64,000 bases of DNA from the NCBI GenBank assembly GCA_030549335.1, contig CM060193.1:64953646-65017645 (forward strand), written 5' to 3'. Below are positions 39,621 through 51,687 of this stretch, one piece after another; within the stretch, counting starts at the first letter, position 1, and every line of letters starts with the position of its first letter. A program made the translations under genes and the position numbers. The notes below the pieces were generated by a model that saw only the letters and a list, made by a program, of their open reading frames with translations, did no database searches and was not told the origin of the DNA. Origin of the DNA: Pontederia crassipes (taxonomy: Eukaryota; Streptophyta; Magnoliopsida; Commelinales; Pontederiaceae).

Positions 39621-42584
39621 GGCGCGAGAAGGGCAGAATAGGAGCCAAAAAGGTGTTTAGAACGCTGCAGAGCAAAGCGCGCACAGAACAAAATGGGGGT
39701 GACGAGAGAAAAGGGAGCCCAAAGTCTCACTGGCCCTTACTTTTTATTTATAATAATAATAATTTATTATTTATTATAACGAAAGGGCTCCACCTATTAT
39801 TATCTAATTAATAATTGCTATTTAATTCACTTTTTAAAATAATAAAATAAAATATCCTAAAAACAAACACTCCTAAAATCTACATGGTGTGAAGCCGAAT
39901 TTTTAATGCAATATCAGCCGACTTTTTAATTTCGAATTTTCAAAATTGATAAAGTCTGTCGACTTTGCTTTCACACACGTCCATTTTATCAAAATACAGA
40001 AAATTCATATCAGTTTAGAGGCACCCAAAAAGGAAAAAAAAAGAAGAAGAATAAATAATAATTTATACTTAATTGATAACAACAAAACAATAACAGATGA
40101 GTTCATGTTTGGGGGATGTGTAAAGGTTTTAGTAATGAGATGGCATTGTTTTTAGGCTTGTTTTGTGGGTTGATTAGAAAGCATGAGGGGGTCCCTTGAT
40201 TAATTAATGGGTTGTCACTTGTCATGGTGGTGGGGCTTGATATTGGCTGATTTATTATTAGGATTTGTTGCAACTTAATGTTTGAGGTTCTTTGTTTAAT
40301 AAAGAGGAAGGTGACAGTGCATGTGGATGGAGAAAGAGAGCATAACTGAGATGGCTGTATTGTGTGCAAGGGTGGTGGGCTTTACTCATCTTTCTTTTTT
40401 TTCTGCTCCTTTTTTCTCTTCGTGCATGTGCATGTAAAGATGGTAGAAATGATGTTTACGTTATATGAGCTGTGTCCTTGCAGTGTGGACTTCTTTATGG
40501 TGGCTGGGGTCCTGCTGCCTTTTTAGTTCAGTACATATCTTTCCAAGCCAGGGAGGTTGGCCCTGTGAATCTTCTTCTTCTTCACCTTTTTGCTTTAGCA
40601 GTAAAAGTCTCTTTGCTTAGTCTTCTTGGTGTTTTACTTCTGGTTGACTTGGATTCCTACAATCTAGTAGGTTATATATGACCTTAGAGAGTAGATGCAA
40701 CTTCATTATGAGGAATAATTGTGAACCCATCTATGCTTAGCCTATCAATGACCTCAACAAGAGAAGGTGCAGCATATGAAATATATATAATGTGAGCATT
40801 ATGTGCCTAGTTATCATGGATGAAAGCAATTTCTGAACAGAAAACTAGCTAGTCTGATGTTTTTCAGGGTTGGAATATGTCAAATATCATCCTAGTCTTC
40901 TTTTATGAGCAACATTAAGGTATTCATGTGTACTGTATAATTCTTGTTCTCATTGAATTTAGTTTAAAATCCACAGTCAAATCTGTCATTAAATTCATAA
41001 GATGCATTGTGACTGTAAGGTACTAATGATTAATCTAATCAGACTGATCTTTGCGCTTATCGAGATTGTCTGACAATCAGATTAAATTTCACAATAATAA
41101 ATTGTCAGTGCACTGTGACTGTACTCTTGTTTCCCTTAAATAACCATGCAAATATTCCATATGTCATGGAACCAAAATTTCCTCCAGAACATCATCTGAA
41201 AGGAGGGCATCTTGAGTAGTCCCCAACTGTAGAAGAGGCAATAGTTAATGGTAAATTAATAGTGGCAAGTCCAGTAAGGTACTAATCTGTCATCACCATG
41301 AGAGAAAAATCTCTGTGTAAGTGCATCCATTGGAGCTTTGCAATTGATTACTACCTGACTACCTCTCCAGAGCTCTTTCTCTCTCTCCACCCAGTGTGTG
41401 CCCCTGTCACTGTTCCAATGGAGCATGGAGGCATTGAAAGCACCCACCTACTAAGTTTCATCCCAAGTATCTTTCCATGGGCCAATTCATTAGTTTATGC
41501 AGTGTCTATAAGCTTTCGGTGGTAGATGACTAGATGGTTTGGCGATCATGGATTCAAGTCAACTCCTTTGATGTGGATATTGGATAACCATGCCTAGTCG
41601 TTTTCAGGCTAAAAAAAAAAAGATGATTGAAATAATGTTTTCGAATGCATGGTGGATAATAATTGTTGCATTCATTAATCCTTAGTATCCAAGTCTAACA
41701 ACTTACTTTTCAGCTTGTCGTGGCACTGAAGTTTGTTGTTGGGAATATAACAACAAAGTAAAAAATTGAAAGGAAAAAAAATAATTCGACTTAGAATATT
41801 TTTGTTGCGAGTCTTAGACATGAAATACGAAACGATATAAATTAGTCAGGTGATAATGAATTTGAATTTTTATTGAACTCTTCCACAATTTTACTGTTCG
41901 GATACTGCGGTGACAATCGAACAAAACACTCATATGTGCATTAAATTATTGTATTCTTATGTTAAAATTTGTGAAAAAAAAAAAATACGAAAAGAATTTT
42001 ATTAAAAGAATTCTTTTATTTGTGCATGTTCTTTTCAATATTAATCAATAGAATTTTATTATGTTAAATTTAATTTGTACACTTTATCTCTCCAATTTGA
42101 TTATAAGCAAAAGAAAACTCTAGTGTTCATTAAAAGACCCCAAAAAAGAACCAGCCCTGAAGCCCAAGTTAATCTTCTCTCCGATGGTTGCTGCAAACGA
42201 GATGAGCCATCTCTGGCATCACCTACTCCAAGCTTGATCTGGCATCAACATAAATATTCTGACACAGTAACATCACCAACTCACCATGCTGTGCCAGCTT
42301 TCTTCTGGTAGTTTTCCTCCTGTGAACACATGTAGGAAAAGAAGTCCCTTGGTTAATCTGAGGTGATTGCTGGGCTGTAAAAAGTTTTCAGCGAAGATGC
42401 TTGAAGCCATCGAGGTCATTGTAAATAATATCTAAGCAACTGGCCATGGAGTTATCTGATCAGACTTGTGTGGTGCAGCTGCCACAGGCACTGCTGAGCA
42501 AATATGTTTTCTGATATGGAAGGTGAGATCAGAGTTTGCCATGATTTTTAGTGAATGTTCATGACTTCATGTGAATATGAGCTT
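39621..42584. other. 5' flank of the ARM gene and non-coding interval
   Basis: Contains the ARM promoter on its left side. No coding exon, RNA gene or transposon could be recognised in the rest. Short open frames near 40472 and 42075 have no family resemblance. Confidence 0.45.
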
Positions 42585-42635
42585 GGGGGGGTGGGGGGTG
42601 GGGGGGTGGGGGTGGGGGGGGGGGGGGGGGTGGGG
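42585..42635 (+). repeat. G-rich tract, G-quadruplex capable
   Basis: 51 nt of G runs (six to eighteen G) separated by single T. Many overlapping quadruplex registers are possible on the plus strand. Confidence 0.9.
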
Positions 42636-43916
42636 ATTCATTTTTGACCAGAAATTTGGATTTCATGTGTTACTACTAGATATCATGTCTCTGTAAACGG
42701 AAACAGCCTCTATATATGAACAGCTACTTTGTCTTTTTATCTTAGCACCCAACAGACATCCGGACAAGATTTGTAATAAATCCACCAACCATGCATCAAA
42801 GGTTCTTTGGGTCCACTCACTGCAGGTTCGGGAATTGAGATGCACGTCTGCAAACCTTTGCAGAACATTTTTACCGTCTACTTTAAACCTGGTTATACAA
42901 TTATACTGCAAGATGTACGACTTCAATGAGGAGGTGTGCTTCCAGAACTCTGTGAAATCATTAAAAATGTAACAGTTGTAATTAGACTGTTACTGTCACC
43001 ATTATGAACTTAGTTGTATGCTGTCCAACAAATATGCTTGGAGAATGTTTGAGGATACAGTGTGGACATAAAGTAATTAGGTAATGAATATTACATGTAG
43101 CAGACCGAGAGTTATATATGAGATCTTTATGTTCAGTAACTAATGCAGCTGCTGCTGTTTGACAATGATCTGTCATACAGAAAGTGTCAGGATGGATTAA
43201 AGAGGCAAGTGTAAGGAACAGGTTGGGACTTGGGACTCATTAAGTGAGAGTTAAGGCCATCATAAATTTGCCACAAATAATTGTTGTCATCACTTTATAG
43301 TCAAAGGGGACGTAACATGTTTAAACTTTAAAGCAATGATCTGTTAAATTTGATACAAACAAGTGCAGAGAAAAAAACTCAGTTGGAGCTTGCTGCACCA
43401 TTTGTGGACTCAGAAATCAAAGGGAGAAACTTATAACATGCTTTCTGTGAGGCCTCAATCTATGAGTCCATGTTTTCACTGTTACACCTTGCACCAATTT
43501 CCATTCAAGCTAATTCTTAGAAGACAAAGATGACTTTCGAAATTCTATAAAGTTGTTCTCCAACAATACAAGCTAATTCATCAACAGTTCTATATGTACT
43601 ACATAAATGCTCATAAGCACAGCAATGCAGACTGAATGCATGAAAAAAAATTGTCACATTTTTTTTTGTATCTTGATGTTTCAGGCAGAAATGAATGAAG
43701 TCATGTGGGGAGATGCGCTCAAGCATCAACATGTGTAGGCCAACTTCTCTAGCTAATTTTCGAGACTAGAAATCAGAATTTTCAATTTTGAAGAACCATG
43801 TACAAGCAACATGCAAACTATCTCCTCCGACCTGCTCTAACTCTAACAGGGAGGCAGCACCACCACCTAAAGGGAAATCATAATGTTTGAAGTTCATGAT
43901 CATGAACAACACATTT
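42636..43916. other. non-coding interval, 3' flank of the coiled-coil gene
   Basis: No gene recognised. The part nearest 43916 should hold the 3' untranslated region of the minus-strand coiled-coil gene. Confidence 0.45.
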
Positions 43917-45436
43917 TCACCTCAGCAGTTGCTCGAGCCCGAAAATATTTTTCTCCAAGCTCTCTATCAGGTCCACAGCACTACCCTCATCTTTCTTTTC
44001 CTTCAGAATCTGGACTTTGTCCTTCAGTGTTTGGACCTCCCCCTTTAGGTTATAAAATTCATCTGCCTTCTCTTTCAGTATTCTCTTGCACGCAGGTTCA
44101 ATCCTCACACGATTGGGCTCCTGTGCTATAAACTTCAGTATGAGGACAGCGTCTTTGAGCCTCATGAGGGAGCTAACTTCAAATCGGATGTGTTGACCAC
44201 TGCTCTCCCGCAGCAGCTCCTTGAACTGTCCATATCCTCTAATCCGCGGGATGTTTCCTGTAGATATTTTAAATGAGAAATTAAAATAGATTTCTGAATA
44301 CAGAAATGATTATATATAAAATGTAGACATGGATTGTGACAGCAAGGAAAACGTAGGCTAAAAATTAGAAACAGAAAACATACGAAAAAGGAAGTAGATA
44401 AAATACGATAAAAAGAAATTATTAGGTAATTAGAACAAGCCATGACGTACAGAAACAAAGAAAGAAAAAACATGCATGATGCCAAGAAACATGAATCAGA
44501 AAGAAATTCGTGACATCACGGTCATGATGGAGATAAATGATTAGAAAAAAAAACTCCAGGCAAACAAATAAGAAAGAAACGAGACCAGAAGAAAAAAACA
44601 TGACGCCAAAAAATTAAGTAGAGTTAGCAAGAAATTCGTGACAGCAAAGTAAAGTGCAGACAAATGAAAGTAAAGATTAGAAGAAAATTATCACTCGTCT
44701 TGACATATTAGAGCAGTGTTGACATGAAGAAACAAAGCAAGAAAACTAATTAGAGCAGTCTTGACATGCAGAAACTGAAGCAAGAAAACGAATTAGAACA
44801 TTCTTGATACATGGAACGAATTAGAGCATACAGGAAACGAATTAGCAGTCTTGAAATGCAGAGAAAACGAATTAGAGCAGTCTTTATACAGGAAACGAAT
44901 TAGGGCAGTCTTGACATGCAGAGAAAACGAATTAGAGAAGTCTTTATACAGGAAACGAATTAGAGCAGACTTGAAATGCAGAAGCAAGAAAACGAATTTG
45001 AGCAGTCTTGATACAGGGAACGAATTATAGCAGTGGTGAGTATAGGAAACGAATTACAACAGTTATAACATGCAGAAACGAAGAAAGAAAACGAATTAGA
45101 GCAGTCTTGATACAAGAAACGAATTAGAGCAATCGAATTAGAGCAGTCTTGACATGCAGAAATGAAGCAAGAAAACGAATTAGAGTAGTCTTGAGTACAG
45201 GAAACGAATTAGAGCTGACATGCAGAAACGAAGAAAACATTCAGTAGAGACCAACCAGACAAGAAGGAGAAAGTAGACAAACAAAGTAGAAGACATGAGA
45301 GAAAGAGGAGGCAGATTAAAGATTAGAAAAAAAAACTACGTATTAGAACATAGAAATGAACAGCAAGAAATTAGAAGAGGAACAGTTTCATGAGAGGAAA
45401 ATGAGAGGAAGTAGAGAAATTACCTCCACTCGCCAT
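43917..45436 (-). CDS. small coiled-coil protein of unknown function
   Basis: Two exons join cleanly: 45436-45424 (only ATG GCG AGT GGA G) and 44257-43917, giving 117 residues. The borders are GT (45423-45422) and AG (44259-44258), and the split Gly codon restores frame. The protein begins MASGGNIPRIRGYGQFKELL. A central helical segment reads LKDAVLILKFIAQEPNRVRI. The C-terminal half is a heptad-like coiled coil (LKGEVQTLKDKVQILKEKKD, then LIESLEKNIFGLEQLL). No signal peptide or membrane segment is visible. A TATA box at 45521-45528 lies about 85 nt upstream of the ATG. I do not recognise the family. The 1.17-kb intron is filled with a minisatellite. The consistent splice frame, TATA box and amphipathic composition argue for a real gene. 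Confidence 0.65.
44755..45235. repeat. minisatellite in the coiled-coil gene intron
   Basis: A dozen or so degenerate units built on ACGAATTAGAGCAGTCTTGA. They occur in two alternating forms: a longer one adding CATGCAGAAACGAAGCAAGAAA and a shorter one adding TACAGGAA, giving unit lengths of roughly 28 to 43 bp. Confidence 0.9.
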
Positions 45437-45520
45437 GGGAGATGCGGTGCAGAACACGAGAAGAAATGCAGACGAGAAGAAATGCAGGCAAAAATGTGTA
45501 GATTCGTGGATCGGAAGCTG

Positions 45521-45528
45521 TTTATATA
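45521..45528 (-). promoter_or_regulatory. TATA box of the coiled-coil gene
   Basis: TATATAAA on the minus strand, about 85 nt upstream of the start codon. This predicts transcription start roughly 50-60 nt before the ATG. Confidence 0.6.
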
Positions 45529-45562
45529 CGAGCTAGAATCCAAAAAGATACTTTTTTTAGTT

Positions 45563-45566
<4 letters not shown>

Positions 45567-45612
<46 letters not shown>

Positions 45613-45613
45613 G
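45567..45613. repeat. (TA)n microsatellite
   Basis: Alternating TA with one G interruption, just upstream of the coiled-coil gene promoter. Confidence 0.85.
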
Positions 45614-46209
45614 TCCTATTTCAGGCACGGTCTCTTCTGGAATGTGAACTCAAATTTAAATCGGAGTGAACAAATTAATTAAGTCATGTGTCAAATTCTA
45701 AATTAATATCATATATATCAATTAGAACAGATAACAAACTTAATTAGAAAAATAAAACAGAATAATGTATATTTATTTACATTATTAAAGAGAACAAAGT
45801 TGTAGCATTAAAAAAATTATATCTTAACTATAATTCTTATTAAATATAAAAATATTATAAATCTTAAGAAAATATTATCTTGTTTAAATTTAATAATATA
45901 AACATATACATATATAATAACCATAACTCATTTTTTTTATTTATTGAAAGGAGAAAAAGAAAAAGAACGGCGAACTAATCTTTTCCTAACGTAGTTATGA
46001 GTCATTATATAACAACCAAACAACCAATATTATTTTGATTTCCTTATCCTAGTTAAAATTATATTTTATTTTATTTGACATTGAGACCTATAAATAACAT
46101 TCTGTATCTTCCAATCTATTTCTTTTCTCTTGAAAAAAAAAATACTCCCAATCGATCGAATCTGTATCAATCCATCGACTTGTTACGCCATATGAGGTAA
46201 TGTGAACTT
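45614..46209 (+). other. promoter-side block of F-box unit 1
   Basis: Resembles DNA upstream of the other F-box copies: 45610-45800 parallels 53335-53470, and 45908-46204 parallels 58347-58603. It is thus part of the duplicated unit rather than unique intergenic DNA. No coding exon. Confidence 0.7.
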
Positions 46210-46379
<170 letters not shown>

Positions 46380-46504
46380 TTGTTCATTATCTTCGAAACT
46401 TCACTTAGGTTTCTTCACATGTGTGGAAGTTTACGTAAACTATTTTTTTTATCATTCTAATTTGTGGAGGTTAGATTATTTTGCACAAGGAGAAATCTAA
46501 TACG

Positions 46505-48226
46505 ATGGCAAAGAAGATGAAAGCTTCTTCCATTGAGGAACTTCCAGAGGCGAAACAATTAAATTTTTAAGGTTACAAATGCTAATTACTTGTTTCTTAG
46601 TATTTAGATGACGTCTATCTTTGATATGCATGCAGGAAATCCTCATTAAAATAGTGTCATTGCTAGGACGTGAAGTAGAGTTGAAAGAGGCAGTTAGGAC
46701 CAGCATAGACTCGTCAAAGTGGAGAAATTTGTGGAAGCATATTCCAAGTATGATATTGACCGCTAAAAATGTGCTTGATATTGAAACTAGAAAATCTCTC
46801 GATGCTGGTTTGAAACAACAATTAAATAATTTTCGATTGAAATCAAAGGCCGTGACACATAAAATCTCTACGAAATTTGTTAATGATGCACACTCCATCC
46901 TGAGTAACCATCATGGTCTTGGTTCACTCCAATCATTGATTGTGAAGTTTTTCCTAAATGGAAAGCATGCAGTGTACCTTGATGCATGAGTTTCACTTGT
47001 TGCATCACAAGTGAAGAAGCTTGTTTTTAATCTGAGGTCTACCAACAAAAAATGCCTTATGTCTTTCCTTGCCAACTTCTTTCAACTGAAGGCAAAGGTG
47101 GAGGATGTTTTCTAGAAATTTTGAAGCTCAAATTTTGTTCCATCAATCCTCCAACTCAAAATTTTGATGGCTTTAGAAATTTGAAGTTTCTAAGTTTAAG
47201 ATCAGTAAATGTTACTGATGAGGCCTTCATAGATTTGCTGCTCAATTGTGTTACACTAAATAGTCTGCACTTGGCATCTTGCAAATTACTATCTAATTTG
47301 GAACTCCCTAGCTCTCTACGAGAGTTGAAATTTCTAAAAGTTCAAAGTTGTAACAACTTACAAATGATAGATTGCCATGCATCAAGCATCTCAAGGTTAA
47401 AATATATTGGTCGTCAAACGTCATTGAACTTTCAGCAAGCTTTGATGCTTGAAAAAGCATGCATCTCTTTAACTGGGGAGTACAATCAAGAATATGCTAT
47501 TACTCAACTTCCTCTCGGTATGCCTTCGCTTAAAACTCTTGAGCTGAAGATGGATTGGAAACTTCAGGTGTGCTACTAATTGTTTACTACAATTTTAATT
47601 ATTTCTTGTTAGATATAGAATTTATTTACTTTCTTTATTACATATTGATTCTTTAGGCACCAGAAGAGTTACATTTCCAATCTACGTTCATTCACCTAAA
47701 ATACTTGGACCTCATGGGTGAGCTTACCGAGGGAGTTCGTTATGTGACTTCCCTTATTAGTGCAGCTCTTTACTGGAGTCATTTTCTTTGTTTGTATTTC
47801 TTCTCCCATGTATACAATTTCTATTTTCCTAATTTTTGCTAGCCTATTTATCATTGGTTTTTCTAATATTTTTTCCTTGTATTGCAGATAACGAAAGCTA
47901 CAATTGTACATGACGACAAAGAATTGACAATGTTGCCCAATCATCCTCATAATCATCTTAAAACTATCCAAATGAGTAATTTCAGTGGAAATATTGATCA
48001 ACTTGAGCTATTGAGCTTTATTCTTACAAATGCTACACGACTTGAAGTTATGAGCATTAATTCCAGCTGGAGGTTGTCTCGACATCAAGTTAAAGAAGCT
48101 CATAAGATATTCAATGAGCAACTAAGTCGTCGAGTCCCCACGCATGTCAAGCTGAAACTCCAATTTGAATTGGGTAATGATGAACTTGTGTACACTTCTG
48201 ATTTAATTCATAGCTGGAAAAGTTAA
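46505..48226 (+). pseudogene. F-box/FBD/LRR gene copy 1, pseudogene
   Basis: Same four-exon layout as copy 3: exon 1 at 46505-46549 (MAKKMKASSIEELPE), exon 2 from 46636 to about 47567, a third exon at about 47657-47793 and the last at 47888-48226. Exon 1 keeps its ATG, but its donor reads GAG|GCGAAA instead of the GAG|GTGAAA of the sisters. Exon 2 has an in-frame stop at 46987-46989 where the sisters have Trp, loses one A in the A-run near 47047, and lacks three bases near 47000. Exon 3 lacks one C near 47768. The FBD-encoding last exon is open. It is therefore non-functional as a full-length F-box protein. Confidence 0.88.
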
Positions 48227-48408
48227 ATAATCCAATTTTGAATGTGCTTAATTATATAAGTATATATATCAAATAACTATTATTGTCCTTTTCCATGTCT
48301 TTTAGGTCAACATTTTTGTTGTATTCTAGCAATACCATTCAATCCTTTTCTAAAAAATAATCTTTATGTTTTTTAGTTGTCGAGCCTAGTTGTAAAACTC
48401 GAAGATCT

Positions 48409-49640
48409 AGGTATATGATCTAAGATCGCCCTGATATGTTCGGGAGGATGACACAAGTTTATATATAACTCTGTGTAGCCTGATAAGAGAAGCCAGATGT
48501 AAGACCTCATGACGTCAATTCTTGGGCGACTAGTGGGAGGACTCAGGTCCGACGTCATGGGTAAATGTCTGGACTCTAATATGTGCAATGTTACGAGTTT
48601 ATGACATACGCTCCTTCAGTGGGAGTCTCAACTACAGTACTTGGTTATGAACCTAGTATGCTAAGTTGACCCTAAGACTTGACGAATATTTTGTAATTTT
48701 TCGTCAGAGTGTGTCTTTAAGGACTGAATAAGTTCGGAGATTGTCCTTAGACTCTTGACTATATTTCAAAGTAATGTGTTAGTGTTGCTACTTTAGCGAG
48801 GTACTCAAAGGCTAAAATTGTATACGTCCCGTCGAGCCACGACTAGGAAAAGAGAAATATGATGACGAGAGGAAGATTCACTAGTGCTGCATGGTATTTG
48901 TGATGCAATTGGTCAAATACGCAAGCATACAAATATGAATAAATCGAAATCATGCATGATAAGACGTGTGTCATCTGGAGTGTGCAAGCAAGGTGTTTTC
49001 TAAGGCAAAGCGAGTAACATGGATGTTTGAACGACTATATATTATTGATAAATCATAGTATTGGCTCACATGATAGTTGAGTAGCTATACAACGATAACA
49101 TGTTATAGCATGAGCACACACGTTGATCGAGCAGTTATGTGGTCATAACTTTTAGCTCTCAAATTGATCGAGCAACTATGTATCCCTAACAGGTCATAGT
49201 ATAGACTCTCAAATGGTTGAGTAACTGTGTATCCCTAACAGATCATAGTTCTTCGTAAGTTGTGGATGTACTCGTGGGTCGCACGATCCATTTACCATAA
49301 CGGACATTTGCTGAAATCATATATGGGTAAGAGCCCATTATGTGCGAGTGGGAGATTGTTGGACGTGCACCCATACTGTTCAAGTGCTGTCCGACGGGCA
49401 ACGATAGGCCACCCTACTCTCGTCATGATTCTGACGTGATGATGTTCATGGTACTTCGGATTGTGAACATGTGGTCCCTTTCCGCGTGTGATTAGGATCC
49501 CGATGACAAGTTCTAAAGAACATAGAAAAGCCTATGACGATCTCCGTTGCAAGGTATTTCGATAATGCCCCTATTTATTTATTACCAATTCCTTCATATA
49601 TTAATTTGAAATATATGTTAAATAGTAAAGGTGGTTAAAA
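48409..49640 (+). mobile_element. LTR-retrotransposon fossil
   Basis: Homology to F-box copy 3 ends abruptly at about 48408. Foreign sequence follows and includes a polypurine-like GAGTGGGAGA (49346-49355) directly followed by TGTTGG, the usual junction between the internal region and the 3' LTR of plant elements, commonly Copia-type. The part before it would be internal, non-coding 3' sequence, and the part after it the beginning of an LTR. It is broken and incomplete at both ends. The right boundary is uncertain, and family assignment is tentative. Confidence 0.4.
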
Positions 49641-49693
49641 TCTAGATCATCGGATTATTCGATCATCGTGATCAAATCATGTAAACCAATATG

Positions 49694-50140
49694 CACTACA
49701 AGAAAACTGTCGAATAGCGACGCAAATTAGTGTCGCCATATTACACAACTCTAAATTGACGCTAATAGCATCTCAATAGCGTCGTCATTGGGTCGACAAC
49801 AGACGCTAAGTGCCTCTTTATAGATTTCATATAGCGTCACATTAGCGTCACAAAAAGTAGACGCTAAGTGAGATGCCAAAGTGATGCTATTTCGGTGCTA
49901 TTATCACGCGCGAAAACTAATAAACACGCGGCAGATGATAGCGCTATATTGGCATCGCAGGGCTGCGATGCTAAATTAGCGTCACAAGCAAAATGACACT
50001 AAATCGACGGAATGTAAGACCCGATATTAGCGTTGACTTCTTGCGTTACATTGGCGTCGCAAGCATGAGATGCTATGTAGCATCACTATGACCGCGACGC
50101 TAAGTCGACGCTAAGTCTTTTACGCTCTTTTTAATATAGT
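49694..50140 (+). mobile_element. CACTA transposon terminal region
   Basis: CACTACAAGAAAA at 49694-49706 is the classic CACTA (En/Spm) terminal inverted repeat. About 400 bp follow, dense in short subterminal words in both orientations (GCGTCAC, GACGCTAA, AGCGTC). The opposite terminus (TTTTCTTGTAGTG) was not seen, so only one end is identified. 50260-50640 may still be element DNA, but no transposase was recognised. Confidence 0.7.
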
Positions 50141-50212
50141 CTATACTATACTATACTATACTATATTATACTATACTATACTATACTAAACAATATTATA
50201 CTATATTATACA
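50141..50212. repeat. (CTATA)n repeat
   Basis: Pentanucleotide CTATA repeat with TA and ATT interruptions, just inside the CACTA end. Confidence 0.85.
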
Positions 50213-50716
50213 CCATGCTATACTATATTATTCTATTATATAATATACAAAAGTTAATATTCCATGCTATACATACATTATACTCTAATTTCCAAATTCC
50301 AAAATCGGAGGAATAGTGCATCTTCATTTTTTAAGAAATTCAAATGGCGATTGCAAAGATCCGACCGTTGGATCATCACAAAATTTGTACTTCCCATTGA
50401 CCACGATAACATAGATTTTTCAGTATTTTTTGACGATTTTAGGAGGTCATACGGCAGAGTTAAGAACCTAGGGAAAAAAATTCTTCTGACGATCTTTGAT
50501 GTCAGTCCATCGGGAATTAGTCGAAATGAAAATTATGAACTCGTAGAGATTGACATGAGCTGTCCACCCGCACAAGAATCGCGGTGATCAGAGGTCGGAA
50601 GAAATTCAATAAAATGGGCAAATTTTTAGAATAGAAACGGTGGATTCTCCGTGGTCCTAGATCGGATTGCTACGAAAAAATAGGCGTTTCGAAGGGCTCA
50701 AGAAGGTTAACAATGT
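50213..50716. other. unassigned interval, possibly CACTA interior
   Basis: An open frame at 50264-50587 (plus) has no recognised domain. The sequence lies between the CACTA end and the duplicated block and may be transposon interior. No gene is claimed. Confidence 0.4.
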
Positions 50717-51561
50717 TTAGAATGAGACAATATTTAGTTAACAATGTTGAATAGTACCCATACGAAATACTAAATTTAATAACAAAAAAATATTGAGTTG
50801 AGATGGAAAACTAGTCTTTATTTTCTTGCCCTTGTAGAGATAGAGGACATGACGATGGAAGCAACAAAAAAGAATGATAGGATATTTTCATAGGTTAGCT
50901 CATGCTTTGATGATGCTTGTTCCTCTATTTTCTCGTACTTTTCCTTATTTCCTTACTCCCATGACCATAGAAGAATTAATGTTAAGATACATTAAATTAA
51001 TGTTAAGATGTATTAAATTGGATTCCCTAATCTATTAATGCTCAAATTAAATTAATGTTAAGATGCATTAAATTGAATTCCTGAACCTATTAATTACCCC
51101 ACAAATTGATATAGATTGATAGGCCACACAAATTTAATTTTTTATTATCAAATTTGTGATAATTATTAATTACAAATAAAATCAATTAATTACCTCCAAT
51201 TAACTAAACTAAAAGTACTAAGAACAACTAATAATTGATAAAAAAATTAAGACAATTAAAATAAGGTTCAAATAGTTTTCTTCAATTAATAATATCCTAA
51301 AATAGGAAAAACATCACTGACATCAATAAAAACTTCCCTAATTACTGCACAACAATGGAAAATCAAAACGCAATAGAGGAGTACACCGATGTCAAAAATA
51401 CCAACCACATCAGTCCAATGGAGACTCAAAAATCATTCGAGGATTAACGTTAACCACCACAACTTACAACTTCAACCCAAAGAGGCAATTATACTTGAAG
51501 AACCACCACCATTGAACCATACAAGGGTGGAAACGTTGAGCGTCATACACCATTGCACATG
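50717..51561. repeat. duplicated non-coding block, copy 1
   Basis: 845 bp closely matching 55411-56285, starting TTAGAATGAGACAATATTTA and ending CATTGCACATG. No coding content. The second copy has an extra ~28 bp near 55895 and ends in the foldback. Confidence 0.88.
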
Positions 51562-51687
51562 TTGAATTACCAAAATGAATGCCATGAATGCACATGCATG
51601 ATAATAAAATAACATCATAAGATTTGGGAGAAACATCATCAAACATGGATATCCATACCACTCGTAAATCGAGTGCTTCTTCACACA

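Noticed and set aside
38638-39660. Long plus-strand frames opposite the ARM gene, including one of 226 codons
   Set aside because: Antisense shadows in GC-rich coding DNA, low-complexity Ser/Arg/Ala content and no known domain.
40472-40681. Hydrophobic 69-codon frame
   Set aside because: No family match, no splice partners and composition explained by T-rich DNA.
50264-50587. 107-codon plus-strand frame next to the CACTA end
   Set aside because: No recognised domain and likely transposon interior; not supported as a host gene.
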